DNA of 24,660 bases from assembly GCA_904502115.1 (NCBI GenBank), contig CAJGDW010000010.1:1-24660 (forward strand), read 5' to 3'. Source of the stretch: Paludibacteraceae bacterium (GTDB lineage Bacteria > Bacteroidota > Bacteroidia > Bacteroidales > Paludibacteraceae). The notes beneath the pieces are model-generated. The model saw only the letters and a list, made by a program, of their open reading frames with translations, had not been told where the DNA came from and did not search any database. Every line of letters begins with the position of its first letter. The stretch's first letter is position 1. Of the stretch, positions 1 to 6,274 are shown one piece after another. The position numbers were made by a program, and so were the translations under genes.

Positions 1-67
1 CGAACCACCGAAGTCGAAAGACAGCTGAGTTACAGTCAGCCCCATTTGGCCACTCTGGTAACTGCCC
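1..67 (-). tRNA. tRNA-Tyr (GTA), 3' end cut by window edge
   Basis: Reading the minus strand from 67, the sequence starts GGGCAG, has a D-arm with GAGTGGCC, an anticodon loop CTGTAACT with anticodon GTA (complement of 31-33), a long variable arm typical of class II tRNA-Tyr, and a T-loop beginning GGTTCG at the very edge. The last bases of the T-arm, the acceptor strand and CCA lie outside the window. It follows tRNA-Thr by 33 bp and is probably processed from the same transcript. Confidence 0.9.
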
Positions 68-100
68 ATTATTGTTTTTTTTGTGTTGGCCTGTATTTTG

Positions 101-174
101 AGCCTCTTGTCGGATTCGAACCAACGACCCCGAGATTACAAATCACGTGCTCTGGCCAACTGAGCTAAAGAGGC
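101..174 (-). tRNA. tRNA-Thr (TGT)
   Basis: On the minus strand the acceptor GCCTCTT (174-168) pairs with AAGAGGC (108-102). The D-arm has AGCTCAGTTGG, the anticodon stem-loop reads GATTTGTAATC with anticodon TGT (complement of 138-140), and the T-arm has GGTTCGAATCC. The discriminator base is T and CCA is not encoded. It is the first gene of a tRNA unit led by the promoter at 217-247. Confidence 0.95.
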
Positions 175-181
175 GTTTTTT

Positions 182-215
182 AAGCCGTTCCAAATAGGTT
201 CATCTGAAACGGCTT
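182..215 (-). other. Leader hairpin of the tRNA transcript
   Basis: AAGCCGTT at 182-189 and AACGGCTT at 208-215 form a perfect 8-bp inverted repeat with an 18-base loop. The predicted transcription start (about 213) lies at the outer edge of the right arm, so the tRNA precursor would begin with this hairpin. On the minus strand it is followed by an A run, not a T run, so it does not look like a terminator for hpf. Confidence 0.5.
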
Positions 216-216
216 G

Positions 217-247
217 CAAATGTAGTGACTTTTTTTAGATTACCAAA
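217..247 (-). promoter_or_regulatory. Promoter of the tRNA-Thr/Tyr unit
   Basis: On the minus strand TTTG (247-244), 19 bases, then TACATTTG (224-217) match the Bacteroidetes -33/-7 consensus TTTG-N19-21-TAnnTTTG exactly. The sequence just past the -7 box is CAAGCCG, like the start regions of the promoters at the right end of the window. Confidence 0.75.
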
Positions 248-272
248 ACTTTTTTGCGAAAAAGTCAATTTT

Positions 273-566
273 TTATTGTTTTTTCTCTTTAATCTTGATT
301 AATTGTTTCTGTAATGCTTCTGCACACTCGTCTGTAGACTGTTCAAAGGTATCTGAAACTTTCGATGCGAATATGTCTACTTGTGGTGCGATAATTTTAA
401 TTCCTACCTCTTTGTTTTCGGATGTTTCGGGTTTTACAACTTTAAGTGTAACCTCTGCTAATTCGATGCCTTCGTAAAATCGATCTAGTTTGTTTAAGCG
501 TTTGGTGATAAATTCGTGCAATCTTTCTGAAGCATCAAATTTAATGGCTTGAATCTTTACTTCCAT
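273..566 (-). CDS. hpf: Ribosome hibernation promoting factor, short form (HPF/YfiA family)
   Basis: This 97-residue protein matches the short HPF/RaiA class (about 95-115 residues), which binds the 30S decoding centre and silences ribosomes in stationary phase. It opens MEVKIQAIKFDASERLHEFI, with the family's pattern of a first beta strand, a helix with KRLNKLDRFY, and a strand with AEVTLKV; a second helix (EQSTDECAEALQKQLIKIKEKK) closes it. There is no C-terminal dimerisation extension as in long HPF. An AAGGA motif lies about 6 bases before the ATG. It sits 28 bp behind xerC and is probably cotranscribed with it. The symbol could equally be raiA. Confidence 0.9.
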   Translation of the reverse strand: MEVKIQAIKFDASERLHEFITKRLNKLDRFYEGIELAEVTLKVVKPETSENKEVGIKIIAPQVDIFASKVSDTFEQSTDECAEALQKQLIKIKEKKQ

Positions 567-594
567 AACATTCCTTTTTTAATGGTTAGACTTA

Positions 595-1470
595 TTATTT
601 TCTCGGATGAGCCTTCTTATAACTTTCTTTTAGTTGCTCAAACGAGGTGTGAGTGTAAATTTGGGTGGCCGATAAATTAGCGTGGCCTAATAATTCTTTT
701 ACGGCATTAATATCGGCACCGTTGTTAAGCAGGCTGCTGGCAAAACTGTGTCGCATAACGTGCGGGCTGCGTTTGTCTTGGGTGGAAACCTGGCCCATAC
801 TTTCTTTTACGATGCGATAGATAAAGTTAGGATATGCCTGCTCGCCTTTGTCGGTAACTATAAAGTAGGAGGTGTTGCCTATGTATTCTTCCTTTAATAT
901 AAGGTAAGATTGAATTTTCTCTTTTAATTCTTTACTAATAGGTATAACTCTTTCTTTATTTCCTTTACCTGTTACACGCAAAGTTAAAGAAAAAAAATTA
1001 AAATCGCTATTTTTTATCCCTAATAATTCGGCTCTTCTTATGCCAGTTTGGTATAAAATTTCTAAAATAATGTGTTTGCGTGCTTCGGTAAAATTGTTTT
1101 CTTCTGCTGGATGACTACCAATGGCTGCATCAATTTCGTTTTCTCTGAAAAATACGGGTAGTTTTTGAGGTTTCTTTAAAGAGGTGATGCCGTCTGTTGG
1201 GTTTTTGTTTACTTGCTTTTCGCGCAATAAGTATTTGTAAAACGATTTTAGTGCCGATAGTTTTCGGTTGATGCTGGCGGGTGATTGTTTTTCTTGTCGA
1301 AGTGTCACCATCCAGTCGCGAATGTGTGTGGTTTCCGCCTTATCGATCGATAAGTTGTAGTTGCTAAGTAGGAAAGTTTGGAATTGACCAATGTCGTTAT
1401 GATACGACAAAACAGTATAGGATGAATAATTCTTCCTATACTGTATATATTGTAAAAACGAATCAATCAT
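595..1470 (-). CDS. xerC: Tyrosine recombinase XerC/XerD family
   Basis: This 291-residue protein has the usual Xer size. Residues about 1-90 form the SAM-like N-terminal core-binding domain and about 105-291 the catalytic domain. All catalytic residues are present: R145 in TGIRRAEL, K169 in TGKGNK, H237 and R240 in HVMRHSFA, H263 in LGHANL and the nucleophile Y272 in IYTHT. Family members resolve chromosome dimers at dif with a partner recombinase. The position between rpsU and hpf is the conserved housekeeping location in Bacteroidales, so this is not an integrase of a mobile element. It has its own promoter (1496-1526) inside the gap after rpsU. XerC versus XerD assignment is by context only. 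Confidence 0.88.
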   Translation of the reverse strand: MIDSFLQYIQYRKNYSSYTVLSYHNDIGQFQTFLLSNYNLSIDKAETTHIRDWMVTLRQEKQSPASINRKLSALKSFYKYLLREKQVNKNPTDGITSLKKPQKLPVFFRENEIDAAIGSHPAEENNFTEARKHIILEILYQTGIRRAELLGIKNSDFNFFSLTLRVTGKGNKERVIPISKELKEKIQSYLILKEEYIGNTSYFIVTDKGEQAYPNFIYRIVKESMGQVSTQDKRSPHVMRHSFASSLLNNGADINAVKELLGHANLSATQIYTHTSFEQLKESYKKAHPRK

Positions 1471-1513
1471 ATTTTCTTGCCCTGCTGTCGTTTAGCAAAT
1501 ATAGCAAGAAAAT
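1471..1513 (-). promoter_or_regulatory. Hairpin next to the xerC start codon
   Basis: ATTTTCTTGC (1471-1480) and GCAAGAAAAT (1504-1513) are perfect 10-bp inverted repeats separated by 23 bases. In RNA read from the minus strand the second arm ends directly before the xerC ATG and would cover its ribosome binding region. No T run follows, so this is not a terminator. The first arm lies upstream of the predicted start of the xerC promoter, so only read-through RNA from rpsU could fold this way. Confidence 0.55.
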
Positions 1514-1526
1514 TTGATTTTACAAA
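1496..1526 (-). promoter_or_regulatory. Promoter of xerC-hpf
   Basis: Minus strand: TTTG (1526-1523), a 19-base spacer, TATATTTG (1503-1496). This is an exact match to the Bacteroidetes -33/-7 consensus. Predicted start near 1492, leaving a leader of roughly 20 bases before xerC. Confidence 0.7.
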
Positions 1527-1529
1527 TAA

Positions 1530-1721
1530 TTAATCTTCGTTTTGGTGCAATTGTTGTACGTAGATTGCGTGGTTTTTGCGCTCGCGTTTTACTTCAGATG
1601 GTTTATTGAACGCTTGACGTTTTCTCAATTCTTTAACAACGCCAGTTTTTTCAAATTTTCTTTTGAATTTTTTCAAGGCTCTTTCAATGTTTTCGCCTTC
1701 TTTTACAGGAACTACAATCAT
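1530..1721 (-). CDS. rpsU: 30S ribosomal protein S21
   Basis: This 63-residue, strongly basic protein begins MIVVPVKEGENIERALKKFK and continues with KFEKTGVVKELRKRQAFNKP, the signature of bS21. S21 is a small-subunit protein near the anti-Shine-Dalgarno region of 16S rRNA and affects initiation. The length matches Bacteroidetes S21. It is the first gene of the minus-strand block, with a consensus promoter 41 bp upstream, and is followed by xerC after 59 bp. Confidence 0.95.
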   Translation of the reverse strand: MIVVPVKEGENIERALKKFKRKFEKTGVVKELRKRQAFNKPSEVKRERKNHAIYVQQLHQNED

Positions 1722-1761
1722 TTTAGTATATAATTTTAAATTTTTAGTCGAAATCGGACGG

Positions 1762-1793
1762 CAAAATTACAGCAATCCTTTTTGATTAACAAA
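1762..1793 (-). promoter_or_regulatory. Promoter of rpsU
   Basis: Minus strand: TTTG (1793-1790), 20 bases, TAATTTTG (1769-1762), matching the -33/-7 consensus. It lies back to back with the pepP promoter; the two -33 elements are only 15 bp apart. Confidence 0.7.
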
Positions 1794-1808
1794 TTTTTCT
1801 ATCTTTTT

Positions 1809-1839
1809 TTTGAAAAAAAATACATTAAGCCTATCTTTG
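1809..1839 (+). promoter_or_regulatory. Promoter of the aminopeptidase P gene
   Basis: TTTG (1809-1812), a 19-base spacer and TATCTTTG (1832-1839) match the Bacteroidetes consensus exactly. The leader to the ATG at 1858 would be about 15 bases. Confidence 0.75.
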
Positions 1840-1857
1840 TAGGTCTAAAAGAAGCGT

Positions 1858-3603
1858 ATGTCCCTTGTTAAAAACCGATTAGAACAGCTTAGATGTTGGT
1901 TGCGCACTAACCAGGCAACAGCATGCATTATTCCGCAATCAGACCCACATTTAAGTGAATACATAGAAGAATACGATCAAATTCGTGCTTTTTTCTCTGG
2001 GTTTACCGGTTCTGCAGGTACGTTGGTGGTTACTTTGGATAAGGCTGGCTTGTGGACAGATTCGCGCTATTACTTGCAGGCCGAAGAACAATTGCAAGGC
2101 TCGTCCATCGCCTTGTTTAAAGCAGGAATGCCCGATGTGCCTACGTATGTAGATTGGTTGATGCAGCAAGTAGGGGATGGGGTAGTTGTGGCGAATGCTT
2201 TTCTTTTTTCGCACAATACCTGGCAAGAATATGCTTCTAAGATAAGGTTGGTGCATGCTTCGCAGTTTGAAGCGTGTTGGGAAAACCGCCCTGCATTATC
2301 GAGTCGTAACTGTTGGTTGTACAAAGGATTATCGATTGATGCGCATCAAAAAATAGCGCAACTGCGTGCTGCATTAAAAGAGAGTAATGCCGATGCTTGT
2401 TTTATGACAAGCTTGGACGATATAGCTTGGTTGTTGAATGTGAGAGGGGGTGATGTGGAGTATGTGCCCGTGGTTCGTTCCTATTTATGGGTAGGTCAAG
2501 ATGAACTTATTTGGTGGGTGGATACTTCAAAAGTAGCCGATGATGCGATGCAGCAATACCTTTCTGCTTTATCGGTGCAAGTGTTGTCATACGATAAAGT
2601 AGAAGAATCTTTGCCGAATGCTTGTTCCATAAATACAGTTTGGGTCAATTCGCAGCAAGTAAACGAGCGTATGTATCAACAACTTAGCATGCGATATGCC
2701 CTATTGGATAAAGAAGATTGGTGCGTGTCGCAGAAATCGTGCAAAACACTGGCAGAAATAGCGGGAATTCAAGAGGCCATGCAATACGATGCTGTTGCGT
2801 GGGTGCGTTCGCTTAAATGGTTGGATGAGCAACTGTCGGCCTCGGTTTGGGTATCGGAATTGGATTTTCAGCAAGCGATGTTGCATTTCAAACAACAAAT
2901 GCCTCACTATATGGGAGAGAGTTTTGCTCCCATTGTAGGATACGGTTCGCATGGAGCCATTGTGCATTACGAGGCAACAGCAGCAAGTAATGCGTCATTA
3001 CAAGCAAGTGGTTTTTTGTTGGTAGATGCCGGTTCGCATTACCGTTATGGAACCACTGACGCCACCCGAACCATTGCTTGTGGCAGTTTGTCGGACTTGG
3101 AGCGTAAGGTATATACGTTGGTGTTAAAAGGCATGATAGCTGTAGCTACTTGTCGGTTTACGGAGGCTACTCCGTCCAGCGAAATCGATGCCCTTGCTAG
3201 AGAGGCATTGCGCAATCATGGCTTTGATTACGGACACGGAACCGGGCATGGGGTTGGAATTGTGTTGAATGTTCACGAAGAGGGGGCACGTCTAAGTCCT
3301 AAATCCGTTAAACCTTTAAAGGAAGGTATGGTCTTATCGGATGAACCTGGTTGTTATTTAGCAGGACAATTTGGGGTTCGTATCGAAAATATGTTGGCAG
3401 TGCAAAAGGATACAAATGGCGAATTGTTTTTTGAAACACTGACGTATATTCCTTTGCAATGTAGTGCTATTGATAAAAGTTTATTAACGCAAACCGAAAT
3501 AGATTGGATAAATGAGTATCATCGTAGGGTAGAGGCAGTTTGTCTGCCTTATTTAACCTCCGATGAAATATCATGGTTTAAAAAATATGCTTATGAAATA
3601 TAG
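1858..3603 (+). CDS. pepP: Xaa-Pro aminopeptidase (M24B, aminopeptidase P family)
   Basis: Cytosolic metallopeptidase predicted to remove an N-terminal residue that precedes proline. At 581 residues it is of the three-domain type (two creatinase-like N-terminal domains, then a pita-bread catalytic domain from about residue 320), longer than E. coli PepP (about 440). All five metal ligands are visible: D390 and D401 in VDAGSHYRYGTTDATRT, H464 in HGTGHGVG, E496 in SDEPGCY and E510 in VRIENM. The D-D spacing of 11 equals that of E. coli PepP. No signal peptide. Its final 11 bases overlap the preferred start of the next gene, suggesting translational coupling. Confidence 0.92.
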   Translation: MSLVKNRLEQLRCWLRTNQATACIIPQSDPHLSEYIEEYDQIRAFFSGFTGSAGTLVVTLDKAGLWTDSRYYLQAEEQLQGSSIALFKAGMPDVPTYVDWLMQQVGDGVVVANAFLFSHNTWQEYASKIRLVHASQFEACWENRPALSSRNCWLYKGLSIDAHQKIAQLRAALKESNADACFMTSLDDIAWLLNVRGGDVEYVPVVRSYLWVGQDELIWWVDTSKVADDAMQQYLSALSVQVLSYDKVEESLPNACSINTVWVNSQQVNERMYQQLSMRYALLDKEDWCVSQKSCKTLAEIAGIQEAMQYDAVAWVRSLKWLDEQLSASVWVSELDFQQAMLHFKQQMPHYMGESFAPIVGYGSHGAIVHYEATAASNASLQASGFLLVDAGSHYRYGTTDATRTIACGSLSDLERKVYTLVLKGMIAVATCRFTEATPSSEIDALAREALRNHGFDYGHGTGHGVGIVLNVHEEGARLSPKSVKPLKEGMVLSDEPGCYLAGQFGVRIENMLAVQKDTNGELFFETLTYIPLQCSAIDKSLLTQTEIDWINEYHRRVEAVCLPYLTSDEISWFKKYAYEI

Positions 3604-5011
3604 AAATTGGTGTATAGCACTTTTGCTATTTTGTGTATTGCCTTTGTGGGCAGCAAGGGCAACAAACGATTATGCCATAAAGATTAAAGCACCCGATTTA
3701 AAGCTGGACAAAATCTTTTTGGGCAATTATTACATGGGTAAATTGTATGTGCAGGATTCATTGCAGTTGGACAAAAAAGGCAACGGCGTTTTTACAGCCG
3801 AAAAGAAATTGCCAGAAGGCATGTATGTGTTGTACCTAAAAAGTGGTAAATATGCCGATTTGTTGATTGGCGACGACCAAACTTTCTCGGTTCAGTTGGA
3901 TACCATGCAGATGGTACAAAATATGGTATTAGAGGGAGCTAGTCAGTCAGTTGATTTTGCCAATTATACCAAGTTTTTAGCCGCAAAGCAAGCGGAATTA
4001 AATAAATTGCAAGAGCAATACAAAGAAGCTAGCGAAGACGATAAGAAAGCATTGAGCGAACAAATGGCATCGTTGTCTGAATCGGTAAGAGCGAAGCAAA
4101 ATGAATTGATAAATACCTATCCTAATGGTATGTTGGGGTTGTTTATCAAAGGATTGATGGTGCCCGAGTTGCCCGAATGGAACAATACCGATAATTGTGC
4201 CAATGTAGATTCGTGCAAGGCCATGCATCGCTACCTGTTTTACAAAAACCACTACTTGGATAATTTGGCGTTGTCGGATGTGCGTACCTATCGTACACCT
4301 TATATCAACAATACCCTTACTACCTATCTAGATAAAGTGTTGTTGCAAATCAACGATTCCATTATTCCTAGTGCTTTGCAAATGATTGAACGCAGTAAAG
4401 GGAATGACACAACCTTCCAAATTATGGCCAGTCATGTGCTCAACTATTCGGTTAAGAGCAAAATTATGGGTATGGATAACTTGTTGGTAGAAGTGGGTAA
4501 GCGATATTATCTATCGGGCGAGGCGACTTGGGCAGATTCTACCTTGTTGGCGAACCTGACCAGCGAGATAAATAAAATTGAACGTTCGTTGGTGGGCATG
4601 AAAGCGCATAATATCTATCTTTCCGATGCGAATGGCATGTATAAATCTTTGTACGACATGGGTGGTTCGCAAATAACGGTCTTGTATTTTTACGAACCCA
4701 GTTGTGGTCATTGCCGAAAAACTACACCCGTGTTGGCAGAATTTGCTAAAAAGTACAAAGACGATCCTCGTATCAAAATAGTGGCAGTGTACATGCTCGA
4801 AGATAAAGAGGAGTGGCAACAGTTTGTAACTAAACATGATATGAGTGCGTTGGTAAATGTTTGGGATCCGAAACGTGTGTCAAATTATTGGTATTGGTAC
4901 GATACGTCTACCACACCTATGATGTACGTTATGGATGCAGATCATTCCATCTTTGCCAAGAAAATAGACATACCAACCTTGGAGTTGATAGCAAAACACG
5001 AACTTAAATAA
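3593..5011 (+). CDS. Periplasmic thioredoxin-fold protein (TlpA-like, DUF4369/DUF5106 type)
   Basis: The start at 3593 (472 residues) is preferred over an upstream in-frame ATG at 3563, because it puts a clean signal peptide first: MKYRNWCIALLLF then CVLPLWAARA. After it comes a beta-rich domain like DUF4369 (about residues 24-115), a charged helical segment likely to be coiled coil (about 125-175), a middle region like DUF5106, and a C-terminal thioredoxin fold. The redox motif CGHC is at residues 371-374 in FYEPSCGHCRKTTP. Family members are exported thiol-disulfide proteins in Bacteroidetes; the partner is unknown. A cis-Pro is plausible at TTPMMYV. It overlaps pepP by 11 bases. Confidence 0.8.
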   Translation: MKYRNWCIALLLFCVLPLWAARATNDYAIKIKAPDLKLDKIFLGNYYMGKLYVQDSLQLDKKGNGVFTAEKKLPEGMYVLYLKSGKYADLLIGDDQTFSVQLDTMQMVQNMVLEGASQSVDFANYTKFLAAKQAELNKLQEQYKEASEDDKKALSEQMASLSESVRAKQNELINTYPNGMLGLFIKGLMVPELPEWNNTDNCANVDSCKAMHRYLFYKNHYLDNLALSDVRTYRTPYINNTLTTYLDKVLLQINDSIIPSALQMIERSKGNDTTFQIMASHVLNYSVKSKIMGMDNLLVEVGKRYYLSGEATWADSTLLANLTSEINKIERSLVGMKAHNIYLSDANGMYKSLYDMGGSQITVLYFYEPSCGHCRKTTPVLAEFAKKYKDDPRIKIVAVYMLEDKEEWQQFVTKHDMSALVNVWDPKRVSNYWYWYDTSTTPMMYVMDADHSIFAKKIDIPTLELIAKHELK

Positions 5012-5051
5012 TCGACGAATCGACGAATCGATGAATCGACGAATCGATGAA
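5012..5051 (+). repeat. Five tandem copies of an 8-bp unit TCGAYGAA
   Basis: Immediately after the stop codon at 5011 the unit TCGACGAA/TCGATGAA is repeated five times (5012-5019, 5020-5027, 5028-5035, 5036-5043, 5044-5051). Variation is only C/T at the fifth base. It is non-coding. No function is evident from sequence. Confidence 0.9.
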
Positions 5052-5058
5052 CCGCTTT

Positions 5059-5171
5059 AACAACTAAACGAATTTCAGTGCAAGCCGAGCGCAGAAGCAA
5101 ACTTGTTTGGTTATGCCAAGGTGCAGCCTGAAATCATGAAAAGCGAAGCTTTGAATAATAAACAACTAAAC
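5059..5171. repeat. Small inverted-ended element flanked by 11-bp direct repeats
   Basis: AACAACTAAAC occurs at 5059-5069 and again at 5161-5171. Between them ATTTCAG (5072-5078) and CTGAAAT (5128-5134) are perfect 7-bp inverted repeats, and TGCA follows the left arm and precedes the right arm with a 2-base offset, so a folded structure is possible. The interior also has CAAAC and GTTTG two bases apart. The layout resembles a miniature repeat element of the type scattered between Bacteroidales genes. The right direct repeat lies 5 bases before the next ATG, so it may simply be a shared leader motif. Confidence 0.45.
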
Positions 5172-5176
5172 ATACT

Positions 5177-5692
5177 ATGGCTTTAATTAAATCGGTACGT
5201 GGCTTTGATCCACAAATTGGCGAAAATTGTTATTTGGCAGAAAATGCAACCATTGTTGGTGATGTAGTGATGGGCGAGGGTTGTAGTATTTGGTTTAATG
5301 CTGTGTTAAGGGGCGATGTAAACTCCATTCGCATTGGCAATCATGTAAATATTCAGGATGGTGCCGTTTTGCATACTTTGTATCAAAAATCGGTTATTGA
5401 GATAGGTGATTATGTTTCTGTTGGCCATAATGTAACCATTCACGGTGCAACGGTAAAAGACTACGCACTTATTGGCATGGGCGCTACGGTACTTGATGGG
5501 GCTGTTGTGGGCGAAGGAGCCATTGTAGCGGCAGGAGCATTGGTGTTGTCAAACACCATTATCGAACCCAATACCATTTGGGCAGGTGTACCAGCTAAAT
5601 TTGTAAAAAAAGTAGATCCTCAACAATCCAAAGAGATTAACCAACGCATTGCGCACAATTATGCCATGTATGCAAGTTGGTATAAAGAATAA
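5177..5692 (+). CDS. Gamma-carbonic anhydrase family protein (hexapeptide repeat)
   Basis: This 171-residue protein is built of left-handed beta-helix hexapeptide repeats (for example VGDVVMGEGCSIWFNAVLRG and later ALIGMGATVLDGAVVGEGAI), followed by a C-terminal helix (QQSKEINQRIAHNYAMYASW). It matches the YrdA/PaaY/Cam-like gamma-carbonic anhydrase family in length and pattern. Three candidate zinc ligands are present: H66 in GAVLHTL, H84 and H89 in SVGHNVTIHG. Members are trimers with metal at subunit interfaces; catalytic activity is proven for only some of them, so carbonic anhydrase activity is a family-based inference. The upstream gap carries repeats and no consensus promoter that I could find. 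Confidence 0.88.
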   Translation: MALIKSVRGFDPQIGENCYLAENATIVGDVVMGEGCSIWFNAVLRGDVNSIRIGNHVNIQDGAVLHTLYQKSVIEIGDYVSVGHNVTIHGATVKDYALIGMGATVLDGAVVGEGAIVAAGALVLSNTIIEPNTIWAGVPAKFVKKVDPQQSKEINQRIAHNYAMYASWYKE

Positions 5693-5706
5693 TTTCACTA
5701 TCTTTG
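5676..5706 (+). promoter_or_regulatory. Promoter of the DUF1599-tpiA-porZ unit
   Basis: TATCTTTG at 5699-5706 is a perfect -7 box; GTTG at 5676-5679 is a one-mismatch -33 box with a 19-base spacer. The -33 element lies inside the end of the preceding gene. The start codon at 5729 follows after 22 bases. Confidence 0.65.
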
Positions 5707-5728
5707 TGGCATCTTATTACTATACGTT

Positions 5729-6274
5729 ATGCAAAATACAGACCAACAATTTGATGCAGTAATCGCCTTGTGTCGCGATATTTATGCTAAGAAGTTAACC
5801 GATTACGGTGCAGCGTGGCGCATTATGCGTCCTCAGTCGGTAACCGACCAATTGTTTATCAAGGCAAATCGCATCAGAAGCATCGAAATTAAAGGCACAA
5901 CCATGGTAAACGAAGGCATTAAACCCGAATTTATTGCCATTGTTAACTACGGTATTATTGGTCTTATTCAATTGGAGTTGGGCTGTGCAGATACAGAAGA
6001 TATTACGGCAGAGCAAGGACTTGCGTTGTACGATAAGTATGCAGCGCAAGCCAAAGAATTGATGATGGCGAAGAACCATGACTACGACGAAGCATGGCGT
6101 TCTATGCGCATCAGTTCGTACACCGATTTGATTCTAATGAAACTCAATAGAACCAAACAAATTGAAGACAACAACGGTGCAACCCTTATTTCAGAAGGCA
6201 TCGATGCTAATTACTTCGATATGGTTAACTATGCCGTGTTTGGTCTGATAAAAATGGAATTTGAGGCGGCATGA
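5729..6274 (+). CDS. DUF1599 protein with two tandem copies of the domain
   Basis: This 181-residue protein belongs to DUF1599, also called nucleotide modification associated domain 1 in Pfam; its biochemical role is not established. The sequence contains an internal duplication: residues about 17-87 (LTDYGAAWRIMR, IKANRIRSIE, NEGIKPEFIAIVNYGIIGLI) align with about 108-178 (NHDYDEAWRSMR, MKLNRTKQIE, SEGIDANYFDMVNYAVFGLI). The repeated motif is DYxxAWRxMR, then NRxxxIE, then a hydrophobic MVNYAxxGLI helix. No signal peptide. Its stop overlaps the next ATG (ATGA at 6271-6274), so it is coupled to the DoxX-type gene, as is common in Bacteroidales. Confidence 0.85.
   Translation: MQNTDQQFDAVIALCRDIYAKKLTDYGAAWRIMRPQSVTDQLFIKANRIRSIEIKGTTMVNEGIKPEFIAIVNYGIIGLIQLELGCADTEDITAEQGLALYDKYAAQAKELMMAKNHDYDEAWRSMRISSYTDLILMKLNRTKQIEDNNGATLISEGIDANYFDMVNYAVFGLIKMEFEAA

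Noticed and set aside
182..215. Hairpin as the terminator of hpf
   Set aside because: On the minus strand it is followed by AAAAAA, not a T run, and the tRNA promoter overlaps its upstream side.
595..1470. Tyrosine recombinase next to tRNA genes as part of an integrated element
   Set aside because: The rpsU-xerC-hpf-tRNA order is a conserved housekeeping arrangement; no att repeats, excision or phage genes are present.
3563..3592. Longer start of the thioredoxin-fold gene
   Set aside because: The ten extra residues would place charged residues before the signal peptide; the ATG at 3593 gives a standard signal peptide.
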